Shown one piece after another: positions 1 to 11,158 of a stretch of DNA of 64,000 nucleotides. The first letter of the stretch is position 1; each line of letters begins with the position of its first letter. Source of the DNA: Sanderia malayensis (lineage: Eukaryota > Cnidaria > Scyphozoa > Semaeostomeae > Pelagiidae); contig RQOL01000824.1 of assembly GCA_013076295.1 (NCBI GenBank), forward strand, positions 3,658,001 to 3,722,000. Reading direction: 5' to 3'. The notes beneath the pieces were generated by a model. It searched no databases. It was given only the letters and a program-made list of their open reading frames with translations, and was not told the origin of the DNA. Position numbers and translations under genes: made by a program.

Positions 1-70
1 ATAAACAAAAATAAGAACTTGAGAAACAAAGTTATAAAAAATAGTAACATTTCATAAATCTATTTTTCAG

Positions 71-1353
71 AGTTGAAAGTCGAAACGGAAATTGAGGAGT
101 CGGGCAAAGTTCCAATCAAGATGGCAGTTCTGGGGGCCTACACCTGGTCGCTATTCCAGTTCACATTGATGACGACAGCAACACAAAAAGGCAAAGAACA
201 GGAAGAACAAGAAGCACGCGAGAAAGCGACCAAAAGGATCAGTCTGTCCTTAGGCCATTACAACAAGGTAGTTGCAAATGCGTTTGATGTAACCTTGCCA
301 CTACCTGAAAAGTCTTTAAAAGTCATTTACATAAAACGCAAAATGATGCATGAAATATATTGTAAAACGTAGCCCAACCTTGTCACATATGGTTTGAATA
401 TAGATGGCGTGGTGCAAGTGTAGAAAAATTCGGCAATTCTGCATATGTAGACAAAGTCTCTTTACGAAATACACAGCAAGCCTGTCTGAACAGCAAATTA
501 ATATATTGTTCTTACTTTGATATATTTCTTGTCTTCTTTTCATTGTCAAAACTCCAAGGCAATTATGTAGAAATATCCTTCCTTCTTTCCGCACAACATT
601 TGTTTTACATCAGTCAGGCTATAATTTGAAAGCTGCAGTTTTACGCATCGCGATGGCGGTGTGGCATAGATTGCATTTCAAAACACTAATTGTTGGTTTG
701 CATTGCAGATTGCTCCCGAATCGTCAGCTTCTGGTTTCACAAGAAAAGATTCAGAGAAGCGTCTCACAAGGTCCTCCACCATCTCCGAAAGCAGAGGAAT
801 GAAAGAAATGACAGCCAAAGAGAAGTACATTGAGTCCATTAAGCGCCAACGTGTTAAAACCATGGACAGCAGCATGCAATACACAAGAAAGAAATATTCA
901 GCCCCTTCAAAACCCATATCACCACTTGATAAAATGCCGCATAATAATACTAAGTCATTCGATGCAGAGGCTGATAAAAAGACTACGAGAATGAGAAAAC
1001 TGCACGGTGAGCTGTTCCAGATATTAGTGACACTGTTGATGCAGGATGGTCCATTTTTGATACTCAGGTTGGTTCTGCTCATCGAGTTTAAAGTGTCGAC
1101 TGAAATGCATATACTGTTCATGGCAAAGAATGCCATGGTGTGTACATTGCTGGTGTATAGATTATGCATATTGACGTGTCGGGAAGAAAGTGACAATGAG
1201 TTGCAGAAGGAGCAGGCCGCCAGCAAACTGCACAACGTGCAACTGGCTGTGATGGGAGCAAGTATCATGAGGTCGAATGTGGCAGACAAGCAAAGGAAAT
1301 TGAAAAACAACAAACTTGCAAAGAACAACAACAACAACAATATATCAAGGTAA
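71..1353 (+). CDS. TMEM26-like membrane protein, 3' exons only
   Basis: Two exons of a gene that begins before the window. Exon 71-267 follows a pyrimidine-rich acceptor (TTTTTCAG) and ends at AAG|GTAGTT. Exon 709-1353 follows TTGCATTGCAG and ends at TAA. Both junctions are in phase 0, so the pieces join without frame loss. The first exon holds a hydrophobic stretch (AVLGAYTWSLFQF) and then a charged E/K/Q segment. The second has a polar, basic loop and then two hydrophobic helices around LFQILVTLLMQDGPFLILRL and KNAMVCTLLVYRL, with a basic, Asn-rich tail. The QDGPF-type helix followed by a second helix resembles the C-terminal half of the TMEM26 family, whose biochemical role is unknown to me. 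A strong donor-like site (AAG|GTAAGG at 1350) overlaps the stop, so the true end could lie further on. Family assignment is from memory of the pattern only. Confidence 0.5.
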
Positions 1354-2633
1354 GGATGTGCAGGAATACGACACGAGAAATCAAAACAGCACTTGCACTA
1401 AATGATAAGAAGAAACAATTCAAATAGGATTGAGGAAGATCATTTGCAAAAAGAAAACACCAATTTTTTTACCGAGAACAGCAAAACATCCAAAAGAAAA
1501 TACAAGGTTCGCAATTTAACACAAAAGGCGACAAGTGAAGAAGAACATCTAGCAAATGATGAAAACAGTTGAAAAACAGGGGACACTAAAATCAAGTAGA
1601 AATAGACTACATTATAACTTATTTATAAATAAAAATTTGTTAACCTACAATCACATGAGCAATGCCGTTTAAATTGTTAATAGGACGAAGGATATTATCT
1701 TAACCTTCAAATTGCTTTCGTAGTTTCACAATTAAAGAAGTCGAACAAGTCTTCTAAGGGTGAAAGTTGTTATTTAGCGTGACATACCGTATTTCCTCGA
1801 TTAAACGCCCCCTCGATTAAAAGCCCCCTCGAATAAACGCTCCCTTATGCTACCAGCATTTGCAATAAACGCCCCCCCCCTCGATTAAACGCCCCCTCTT
1901 TGTGCAAAACCATGGTGACTTTCATTTTCTAAGTTGCTGCTCGATAAAGCAAGGCTCAACTAAACCATTTTCTCTTTTCTGCACCCAATGACGGAGCCTG
2001 TGATCTTGTACTTTCCAATAAGCGCCCCCCCCCCCTCGATTAGGCGCCCCCCTAAAAAGTGCCAAGATTAATAATCGAGGAAATACGGTACTTTAATTAG
2101 TTCACCATCATAAAAAAGTGAACTTTAATGATTGATAAAATGTAATGTGTGTAATTTTTGTGAAAGTCCAAAAAGAAAAAAAAAATTGATGTAGCTATAT
2201 AAACATCCCACCAATTGCGATTCAAACATCCCATTCGCATGCTGCAGACTACATGGCACACACATGCATACCATTACATTCTTCATACATACATGCTGCT
2301 TAATATGGGGGGGGGAGGGCATAAGTATGACGAATATGGGGGTATAAGTATGTTTTTTTATGACACGACGACTCGACGTTCAGGGGTTTTCTTTCATTAC
2401 GGCAATGAAGATTACACATTACGACATACAATGCGATCAAATACGACATATGACGAAATAGAATACGACATACTACGAAATGAACAATGCATTTCGTATT
2501 GGGATATTGAATTGAATACAATACGACATTTGGTTTTGTACAAAAAAGATTAAACGGTGAATGCCCGGTAAATGCATAATTCGATCGTAAACACATCACA
2601 CTAATTGGCTGTTGTCTGAGTTGAGTTTGAAAA
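1354..2633. other. Intergenic stretch before the claudin-like cluster
   Basis: No gene is supported here. It holds one MITE-like element (1785-2090, listed separately), a short G-run near 2307-2316, and a stretch around 2200-2300 that recurs near 11567-11680. That recurrence marks the edge of the segmental duplication that produced claudin-like copies A, B and C. The ORFs at 2215-2553 and 2300-2728 show no recognisable domain. Confidence 0.5.
1785..2090. mobile_element. MITE-like element with 19 bp perfect TIRs and TA ends
   Basis: The left end reads TACCGTATTTCCTCGATTA (1785-1803) and the right end is its exact reverse complement (2072-2090). The interior is made of repeated CGATTAAACGCCCCC-type words in both orientations, plus C-runs. 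No coding capacity is visible. TA at both ends fits a Tc1/mariner-type target duplication. I read it as a non-autonomous DNA element. Confidence 0.8.
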
Positions 2634-4280
2634 ATGGCCGATTTTCTGAAGATATCTGCAGCATTTTTGGCAATGCTGGGCGTTCTATTCTTGATTTTGA
2701 GCAGATCTAGCCAATATTTGATGATCATAGATGCTTCGATATGGTCAATAACCGTTCAAAACAACACCGGATTACTTCGAGGGTGCGACAAGTCAACAAA
2801 AGAAGTGTGCTCATACATCAAGAATTTTGCAGGTAGTATTCAAAATGTTAAACGACTTATAATTATATTTGCGAGTTTCAGATCTTGGAAACTTTCATGC
2901 ATTCAACCTCAGTTATTTTTTAAGCTTTGAAAATCCAAATAATAATTAGAAGCTGGCAGAATGTCATCAACCAGCGACATTTCCATGTTCGCATTCACTT
3001 GACTTTGACCCAGGTCTCATCGAAAGTCGGACCCAGATCTATAAACTTTCGATAAAATCCTTTTGAGAGGGCAAACTCTCCTTAGCTTCAAAAATTTTGT
3101 TATTTCCTTTGTTGCTTGAGTAATAGAAGCTCAACTACATAAATGCTGGTTCAGCCATTTACCAAGAATATAAAACATTCAGACCCTCATTTCGCCATTA
3201 ACACATCCCATGGACCCTCTGTCCTCATACAAAAGTGGCGGTAATTCTCATAGGCTCTGGTCCTCATATCCATCAAAGATGCTGAACTTGAAGACGATAA
3301 GGTGACCCTAAACCCTCAAAATAAGGAACTAATTAAGAATCTGTAGGTAGTAACATGCTTAAATTATCATGCCAAATGGAGAACCTTTTAGTGCTAAGTG
3401 TCGATTTATGTTTCTTATAATAAAAACAACACGTCCATCACGAACAGTAGTATGAAGATTTGATAAAACGGTTTTGTTATAAGAACAACCTTTATAAGAA
3501 ACACCAGGCTGAGATTAGGCCAAAAATAAGAAACGATGCAGGCTGAGATTAAAAAAACCTCAAGAAATAAAATATCAGCAACAATCGAAAATAACAAACT
3601 ACTGTAAGAACAGAACAATAGAAAATGCTAAAGAGCCATAAACAAACTTATTGCAATAGTTCAAAACCATTGATATCAGTTTTTTATGTAATCTATGCTG
3701 CCATCTGTGTACAAAATAAGAAACAGAATATAGAAACACCTTGAGCTAAAAATATGCGGAAAAATAAGAAACGTCAGGCTGAAACTGGAGCCAAGTGTTC
3801 TTATAAAAAAGACGTGTACTTGTGATTTGCTAAAACATTTTCTTCTGATTTTGCAGATGAATTGGCAACTGTTAGAGTACTGTTGACAATTGCTATGCCG
3901 TTTCAAGTCATATTAATAATAGTTGGAATTGTTATCACACTGAAAAAGAAAGGATACAATGCCTTCATTCTAATATTCCAACTTCTTGCCGGTAAGTGAG
4001 TCCAACAATTTTCCATGACCAATTACTTTTTTCTTTCACTTCCATTTTCCATTTTCTTACTTTTTTCTTCACCCAACCCCACAAAACTTTGTCACGTCCT
4101 TCAATCTTCATTTTAGTCATTGCAGTTATTATCAGCCTGGCTGTCTACACAGCGTACTATCCATTTCCACAGCAACTGCGTCTAAACAATTTGTGCAGAG
4201 AATGGAAATTGGGTTGGTCGTACGCACTTGGTTGGGTTGGTATATTCTTTTGTGGCGCTGGTGGGGTATACGCTCTTTAA
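2634..4280 (+). CDS. Claudin/PMP22-like four-helix protein, copy A (C-terminus truncated by a transposon)
   Basis: Exons 2634-2832, 3857-3991 and 4117-4280 encode 165 aa. The first two are 199 and 135 nt, as in copy B. Exon 1 starts at ATG with MADFLKIS, gives helix 1, then an extracellular loop with the GL(L/F)xxC...C pattern of the claudin/PMP22 superfamily. Exon 2 gives helices 2 and 3 around ATVRVLL and KKKGYNAF. Exon 3 gives the last helix with KLGWSYALGWVG. The frame hits TAA inside a transposon inserted at about 4269, so the protein ends GGVYAL instead of continuing about 25 residues as in copy B. The displaced 3' part of the exon is still readable just after the element (from 5903, VLG.IILGR-like). 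Predicted integral membrane protein of unknown partner. It may be functional or a recent pseudogene, because helix 4 is cut close to its end. Confidence 0.8.
3466..3816. mobile_element. MITE in intron 1 of claudin-like copy A (TTATAAGAAC-type TIRs, TA target)
   Basis: Copy B has no counterpart here: its intron runs directly from ATTTGATTA to CTTGTGATTTGC. In copy A about 351 bp are inserted between TA (3464-3465) and TA (3817-3818). The ends are imperfect inverted repeats built on TTATAAGAAC / GTTCTTATAA, capped by an ACACGT-like tip on the right. The same tip and motif occur at 23351-23521 and, less exactly, at 6534-6818. Confidence 0.65.
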
Positions 4281-5902
4281 CCGGAAATGAATTTTCATTG
4301 GCTAACGCGATTTTTCTTAGCGACGTGGTAGCAACGGATCTGGCCAAGGATCTTCACAGTGAAAAGCCTATGGAGCTGCGCCTAACTCGTGTTTTAAAAA
4401 TGGGTTTTATCGCGTTATTTTGGTAAAATATTGAACAAAATATGTTTTTCTTGCGGGTTCGTATATGATATTTCAAATTTGTCAAGTTTTTTCAAACATT
4501 TTTCACTTCTGGGTTTTATTTTGCGCTTTGTCAAAACATACCAAATTTAGGCTCGTCCGCCAGTCAATTGGTTAGTAAACTCAATTATTAGGGTTATATA
4601 CTTCTTCTGTTCTGTTGTGAATCGAGGAAATACAGAATTCCAGAAAATACTAATCATAAATAGTGCGGGTTCGTGCTTTTTCGGTTAGTTTTCAAACATC
4701 CGTTAGTTTTCAAACGCAGCTAATGTACGAAATGAAATGTCATGTTTCACTTATATGAGGAGTGCAGACATGAATATGAATTGCGCATTCGTAAATGTTA
4801 TATTTTTCTTTAATTGATTTTGACCTTTTTTGATAGTAGGATGGCGTAATCTCACCCATTTCAGAATTTTTGCAAATAAATAGATGGCATTTTTCCAAGT
4901 AAATTCTCTTTTGCTACATCAATAGTTTTGAGCTGTTTTGCTGTCCATATTACAAAATGGGTCCATTCAATACGGGCTGATGTCAGTTCAGCTTGTACTT
5001 GATCCCATTGGGGATGAAAGATGGAATAATATAAGATTCAAATGTATAAAACACTTGCTTGAGTAATATATGAAAGTCACAGGAAAAAACATTCAACCAA
5101 GTGGCTTGGACTTTTTTCCAAGTATACTAATAAGGTGCACCCTGGATGGAATTACTGAAACACCCTCTAATAAAAGTAAGAGGGACCTTGGAGATCAAAT
5201 GACCCTATTGAAGTAGCACATTCGAGAAGATTGCTCAGGCTTAACTGAAGGTCTAAGTTAAAGAGGATAGTTTCTAACTTGCAAAAAATGTAAACTTAGA
5301 TAGAGAATAAAATTGATAGTTTTTAATGCCAGCTGCACTGCTATCAGTCAGTCTTGAATGGGCCCTTTTGTATATGGACACAGAACAACTCAGAACTGCA
5401 TATTGATTTGATTTGATGTACCTAGTCTGTAAAACATTAGCTTCCACAAGGGGCGTTTGAAAATTAACCAAGACAGCACAAACCCGCACCATTTTCCTCA
5501 AAATGATTATTATTTATGATTAGTGTTTTCTGCAATTCATCATTTGCTCAATCGAAATGAAACATAACCCCAAAAATTGAGTTACTGACCAATTGACTAG
5601 CGGACGGGCCTAAATTTTGTATATATAGGGCACATTTTGACACACCGCAAAATACAGCCGAGAAACAAAAATAGACAAAAAAAACTTGACAAATTCGAAA
5701 TATCATATACGAACCCGCAAGAAAAGCATATTTTTTTCAATATCTTGCCAAAATAACGCGATAAAACCCACTTTTAAAACATGAGTTAGGCGCAGCTCCA
5801 TAGGCTTTTCACTGTGAAGATCCATAGCCAGATCCGTTGCTACCACGTCGCTAAGAAAAATCGCGTTAGCCAATGAAAATTCATTTCCGGTTAAAGAGCG
5901 TA
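4269..5902. mobile_element. 1.63 kb element with very long terminal inverted repeats, inserted in claudin-like copy A
   Basis: The left end (TACGCTCTTTAACCGG...) and right end (...CCGGTTAAAGAGCGTA) are inverted copies, and the similarity continues inward for about 450 bp on each side (about 4269-4735 against about 5435-5902). The first 200 bp are nearly identical, with more divergence further in. The middle (about 4740-5430) has no ORF longer than about 75 aa, so the element is non-autonomous. Against copy B the insertion is clean: GGTGGGGTA before and TTGGGTATCATCATTTTGGG after reconstruct the last exon. A TA target duplication is compatible with the ends. Confidence 0.85.
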
Positions 5903-6533
5903 TTGGGTATCATCATTTTGGGGCGAGGCGAGAAAGCGACTTCCAAATTTAATCATTAGTTACATCGCTATTTCGAGTTTGAGTAATTAACAGTGACTTC
6001 TGTTTGACATTGATATGCTTCAACCTTGAACAAGTCCGTCTTTCTTTAAGGATTAAGTAAACTATTGATAACCAATGTAGTCAAATCTTAATGTAATGGA
6101 CATTTTGTGTGATAAACTGCTCTAAAAGGTAACAAACTAATTATATGACTTCTTGAATTTCCCAATGGTGTGATTTACCCTCGCTACAAGGACATTCATA
6201 TAGAGATATGTTTTTAGACTTCTTCGGGGTTTTTTATCTTTAAATTACATTATCGCTGATTTGCTTTTTACTTGAATTTAAGATGCAACCTTTTACATGT
6301 CTTCTATGAATAAATTATTGCACTCGTAGGATTGCATTTGTGGATAAACCACAGTAAAATATGTCAACATGTTGTGAATATAAAATTATGTGCGTGAAGT
6401 ATGTTTAAAGGCTAAACAAGCCAAGAACTGGTGCAAATATACATCACTGCAGCCATTCAAATATTAAACTCTATCACGGCACGCCAAGTTGTGAGCATAA
6501 ATTTGCTGTTGCTTACATCGAACCCCCAAAATA

Positions 6534-6818
6534 CACCCATTTTTTTATAAGAAACCCTAGGCCCCTATTTTCAAAACTTAAGAAACTTTGGTAGGAGATT
6601 TTGTGTGAGTGAAAAAATTTAAGAAACTTTTTATTTTGTTTTAACGAAAAAGAATGTTAAAAACAACTTGCGTACTTCATTCCCACAGATTTTAACAAAT
6701 CCCAACAATTTTAAGAAGCTTGCTAAGAAGCTTTTCGTACCATAATTGGGTACGAAACCCTAAGAAACTAAGAAACCCTGGTAGGAAAATTTTGCATAGT
6801 TTTATATAAAAATGGGTT
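6534..6818. mobile_element. MITE-like element, TIR CACCCATTTTTTTATAAGAAAC
   Basis: The left end is CACCCATTTTTTTATAAG and the right end is ATATAAAAATGGGTT, its approximate inverse. TA dinucleotides lie outside both ends (6532-6533 and 6819-6820). The interior repeats AAGAAACTTTGGTAGGA and AAGAAACCCTGGTAGGA words. In the paralogous unit this position (about 11155) instead carries the exon-1 pseudogene of claudin-like copy C, so the two units differ here by more than a single insertion. Confidence 0.5.
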
Positions 6819-7066
6819 TATTTGTTTTTTATGAAGGATTTGCGACGATTAATTTTGAAATTTTAAATTTTGCACAACTTGGTGGTCGAAGAATCTTTGT
6901 GTGGACAATAGAAGTACACGTTTTTGACTCGCGACGCGCCCGCGCAAGCCAGTAGATGTTGGTGAGTGGGGAAAAATGTTGTGTTCTGTGTTTCTGTTTA
7001 CTTGCCCGTATAAGGTATGTGCCTCAGACTCAAACGTTCACTTTTGATTTGAAATGAGGCTACCAG

Positions 7067-7112
7067 CTTCTTCGTGGCTACACCTGTACGTGAGTTCCAA
7101 TCCATTGTGCTG
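7067..7112 (-). pseudogene. Inverted fragment of the HEEADTR-family coding sequence
   Basis: On the - strand this short stretch repeats the sequence found on the + strand at about 7417-7466, with only one or two differences, and it reads the same peptide (LELTYRC then HEEA) before diverging. It is therefore an inverted partial copy about 300 bp from its relative. It is too short to be a gene and is best read as rearrangement debris. Confidence 0.6.
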
Positions 7113-7343
7113 CACTTTGACATTTTTGCAGCCACCAGATGAATTTGAAGCCGTGTTTGGTTGGAATGATTAATGATACATATCAGCAGAAAAATGTCAA
7201 AGCTGAGACAAGAAGAGATCGCGGGGAAACTCGCCTTGCATCTAAGCTGGAGGGTTTTGACCAACATATGGCGAAAGGATTGGCGTAGAATGAATTTTTA
7301 AGAAATCAACGCAACAAGACAGAACTTATTTAATTTATTTCAG

Positions 7344-8103
7344 AATACGTGATCACAGAGGAGGCGAGGTCGAAAGTGACGCAACCATTCATCGTTACAA
7401 TTGCCTGAAAAACTCTCAGCACAATGGATTGGAACTCACGTACAGGTGTAACCACGAAGAAGCCGACACTCGTTTGGCTTTGTATGCATCTCTTGAAGAA
7501 AGTGATGCAGTAATTGTATCCAAAGACACTGATGTTTTGGTTCTGCTTGTATGGACATACTCAATGTGCTCTCCAGGAAAGAAATGGCTTTTACAACCTT
7601 ACGACCAAGATAAATACACAGACATAGGTGTTATTTGTGAATTCTTAGGGCCTGGTATTTGTCAAGCGCTACCTGCAATGCACGCAATAACTGGATGTGA
7701 TACCACATCTTACTTTTTCAAGGCTGGGAAGGTAAAAGTCTTTAAGAAACTTTTAAACCATCCAGCAAAGTGCAAACTTTTGCAATACTTGGGCCGGGAT
7801 TCAAAAATAAAGTCAGATGACGTCGAGAACTTGAAAGAACTCATTACAACTATTATATATAATGATAAAGATAATGAAACATACGGAGAAACAAGAATTC
7901 GCCTTTATAAGGAAATGAAGTCAAAGTCTTCTTTATCCGTCTCACCTGACCCTGATTCGGTTGAACAGGCGATCAGTCGTGCCAACTATCAAATTCTCCA
8001 TCACTGAATAAGGCAAAGAAACGCAAAAGGAAGACGGTTGAAGAGGAAGATGAAGATGGTGATACGGAGATGACTGACACTGACACAGATATGCTTATGT
8101 CGA
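7344..8103 (+). pseudogene. Multicopy HEEADTR/DTDVLVLL-family protein, 3' part, frameshifted
   Basis: An open frame runs from a good acceptor (TTATTTCAG ending 7343) to TGA at 8007. It holds three conserved blocks: HEEADTR near the start, SKDTDVLVLL about 40 residues later, and HAITGCDTTS in the middle. This combination belongs to an uncharacterised, high-copy protein family that I associate with mobile or expanded sequences in cnidarians and other invertebrates. The acidic D(T)D motif after a beta-strand-like run recalls PIN-like nucleases, but that is inference. A neighbouring frame from about 7984 continues plausibly (basic KKRKRK, then an acidic tail, stop at about 8106), so the frame is probably broken near 7980. 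No start codon or 5' exons are seen. Confidence 0.55.
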
Positions 8104-8999
8104 AGTGAAAATCAAAATCTAAATTGCAAAATAAGAATCATTTCCTGACCCAGAGACCATTTACGATGGCGATATGGAAGTGAGCAATAGAGACCACTGA
8201 TGTTTCAGATATTGAAACCAATAGTAAGTGGGAAATGTCCGACTTTTCTTGGAGCGAGGAATTGATGGATGAATGGCTGCCTTAATCTTGATAAAACTAT
8301 CGTGTTTATAGAATTTTGATTATTTTTCTTGGTAAATACATGAGTTTAATGTTTTAACTTTCATAAGTGCCTGTAGCAGCAGCTTACAGAGAACTTTAGT
8401 TATGTATTACTTTTGAGAGAAACAACTGTAACATTTTTTCTGAAAATCAGTTTTGGCCCACTCTGCGATATTAAAATGGCTATAACTCCAAACAGGTGAG
8501 CCTGAGAGCTAAAGTGACTTATAATAAGTTACTCAGCTCTTCACGCTCTTCCGAATGGTGTATTAATCTTTTAAAAACAGTGAAAAACATTTTTATGACC
8601 GTGCTGTGACCACGTGGTCAGTCACGTGACAATCATTGATTTTTCCGAATGTGCCAAACGCTTAAAATGACCCTCAGACATCGAAGAGGTAGGAATCACT
8701 TCAAAAATTCGGTTACCCAATTTGCTAGATTGCTTAGAGAAATTCTCTGTCTAACGTACAAGCTACCACATACAAAAGTGAGCATAAATGTTCAATGCTG
8801 CTAGCCGCCAGCAGGAGGGAGATAATGCTCCATTTCTTGTCTTCCAAGAATTAGAAACAGGTTTAACAGGTAAAAAAGAAATAAAACCAGAAAAACAAAG
8901 GAGACGCCCGCTTCAGTGAACAAGTAAAATACGATAAATGCATATTTCGATCGTAAACACATCACACTAATCGGCTGTTGTGTGAATTGAGTTTGAAAA
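8008..8999. other. Upstream flank of claudin-like copy B
   Basis: The first 100 bases are the out-of-frame tail of the preceding pseudogene. The stretch 8756-8925 matches 11668-11700 plus 12222-12350, marking the 5' edge of another duplicated unit. No other gene or element is apparent. Confidence 0.45.
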
Positions 9000-10627
9000 A
9001 TGGCCGATTTTCTGAAGATATCTGCAGCAATTTTGGCAATGTTGGGCGTTCTGTTCTTGATTTTGAGCATGTCCACGGAGCATTGGGTGACCGCGGATTA
9101 TTCGATATTATTCATAAAAATTCAGCAGAACGTCGGATTATTTCGAGTGTGCACCAAGTCAACACACAATGTGTGCTTCTATATCAAGAACTTTGGAGGT
9201 AGTATTCAAAATTTCAAACAACTTATAATTATATTTGCGAGTTTCAGATCTTGGAAACTTTCATGCATTCAACCTCAGTTATTTTTTAAGTTTCGAAAAT
9301 CCGAATAATAATTAGAAGCTGACAGAATGTCATCAACCAGAACCAGCGACATTACCATGTTCGCATTCACTAGACTTTGACGCAAATCTCATCGAAAGTC
9401 GGACCCAAATCTACAAACTTCCTTTGTTGCTTGAGTTTAAATAGAAGCTCGACTACATAAATACTGGTTCAGCTATTTAAAATATTCAGATCCTCCTTTC
9501 AGATCATTTTTAAGCAATTCAAATTGGTTGGCCAACTTGCCGTAAGGGGCAGGCAATTATGATGACTAAAAAGTAAAGTTTTCCACGATTCCTGTAAGCT
9601 GTCGTATGGATCTGGACAATTTTGACAATTCATTAAAAAATAAAATGGCGCAGGGGAAAACATAGCCTCGATATAAGAAAGAGCCTGAAATGACCTAACG
9701 AAAATTGTTGCCTTATATTTGATCTGGCATACGAATTTTCAAGAAGTTTATTTTTCACAGAGGGCAATCTGGCCCACCAGTGTGTGAATCTTTCGCAAAG
9801 TAGTGGGCCAACAAGAGGGACTGGTGGGGCCAGTGGCTTACCAGTACATATGAAAGAAGGTCTATCTCCTTTCGCCATTAACGCATGCAATCGCTGTCCT
9901 CGTACAAAAATGGCAGTAATTCTCATAGGCTCTGGGCTCTGAGTTTTAAGACGATGCGATGACCTTAAATCCTAAAAACAAGGAACTAATTAAAAATTTG
10001 TATGTAGTAACACGCCTAAATTATCATGCGAAATTGAGAAACTTTTAGTGCTGAGTGCCGATCTATGTCTCGCGCACGTCCATCACGAATAGCACTATGA
10101 CAATTTGATTACTTGTGATTTGCTACAAATGCTCTTCTGATTTCACAGATAAATTGGCAACCGTTAGAGTACTGTTAACAGTTGCTATGTTGTTCCAAGT
10201 CATATCAATAATATTTGGAATTGTTATCGTCCTGAAAAAGAAAGGATACAATGCCTTCATTGTGACATTCCAACTTCTTGCCGGTAAGTCAGTCGAACAA
10301 TTTTCCACGACCAAGTACCTTTTTCCCTCACATCCAGCACCTTCCAATCCCAAAAAAACTTTGTCACGTCGTTAAATCTTCATTTTAGTCATTGCAGCCA
10401 TTATCAGCATGGCTGTCTACACAGCGCACTATCCCCTTCCACGGCCACTTTGTCTAACCAGTTTGGATTTGTGCAAGTACTGGAAATTGGGTTGGTCGTA
10501 CGCACTTGGTTGGGTTGGTATATTCTTTTGTGGTGCTGGTGCAGTATTGGGCTTCATTATTTTGGGACGAGATTACGACTTCCAAATGCAACCATTACAT
10601 CGCTACTTCGAGTTTACTCCTGTTTGA
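9000..10627 (+). CDS. Claudin/PMP22-like four-helix protein, copy B (complete)
   Basis: Exons 9000-9198, 10149-10283 and 10389-10627 (199, 135 and 239 nt) join in phase 1 at both introns and give 190 aa, a usual length for this superfamily. Donors are GAG|GTAGTA and CCG|GTAAGT; acceptors are TTTCACAG and CATTTTAG. Helix 1 is around LAMLGVLFLIL. The first loop carries the GLFRVC...VC pattern. Exon 2 codes for helices 2 and 3 separated by KKKGYN. Exon 3 has an extracellular loop with two cysteines, then KLGWSYALGWVGIFF for helix 4, and a short cytoplasmic tail ending FEFTPV. Predicted plasma-membrane protein of claudin/PMP22/EMP type. No claudin WGLW signature is present, so a barrier function cannot be claimed. 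It is the best reference for the truncated copy A. Confidence 0.85.
9501..9865. mobile_element. 365 bp insertion with 8 bp target duplication in intron 1 of copy B
   Basis: The octamer CTCCTTTC occurs at 9493-9500 and again at 9866-9873, and removing the DNA between restores the arrangement seen in copy A (ATTCAGACCCTCATTTCGCC near 3178-3198). An 8 bp duplication fits a hAT-type transposase. I see no convincing terminal inverted repeats and no coding capacity, so the class is an inference from the duplication length. Confidence 0.6.
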
Positions 10628-11158
10628 CATTGATACGTTTCAACCCTGAAGAAGTTTGCTTTTCTTTAGAGATCACGTAAAATATTGTCAATCAATGTAG
10701 TCAAACCTTACTGTAATGAACATTTTGTGTGATAAGCTGCTGTACAAGATAAACTAATTATATGACTTCTTGAACTTCTCCATAGTATGATTTACCCTCG
10801 CTAAAAAGGATTTCCATATAAAACAATATATTTCTTAAATTTTTTCAGGGTTCTTTACATTCCATTATCGCTGATTTACGTTATCGCTGATTTGCTTTTT
10901 ACTTGAATTTAAGATGCAACATTTTACATGTCTTCTATGAAATTATTGCACTTGTAGCATTGCATTTGTGGATAAACAACAGTAAAATATGTCAACATGT
11001 TGTGAATATAAAATTCTGTATGATAAGTATGTTTAAAGCCTAAACAAGCCAAGAACTGGTGTAAATAAACATCACCGCAGCCATTCAAACATTAAACTCA
11101 ACCCCGTCACGCCAATTTGTGAGCATAGATTTGCTGTTGTTTACATCGAACCCCAAAA
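10628..11158. other. 3' flank of claudin-like copy B
   Basis: Closely similar to 5990-6530 downstream of copy A, with small indels such as a repeated CGCTGATTT block near 10870. Nothing gene-like is seen. It is part of the duplicated unit and probably includes the 3' untranslated region. Confidence 0.5.

Larger units (their letters stand above)
5903..7343. other. 3' flank of claudin-like copy A with two repeats
   Basis: It starts with the displaced end of exon 3 of copy A. From about 5990 to 6530 it matches the 3' flank of copy B (about 10620-11150), so it belongs to the duplicated unit. It contains a MITE (6534-6818), a block at about 6840-6930 shared with 11415-11500, and a dispersed repeat (about 6915-7050) that recurs at 16965-17115. 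No gene is supported. Confidence 0.55.

Noticed and set aside
678..1340. 220-aa - strand ORF opposite the TMEM26-like exon
   Set aside because: It is the antisense shadow of the + strand exon, which has matching splice phase and membrane helices.
2215..2553. 112-aa ORF upstream of claudin-like copy A
   Set aside because: Rich in ACGACAT-like simple sequence, with no domain. The paralogous flank does not keep the frame.
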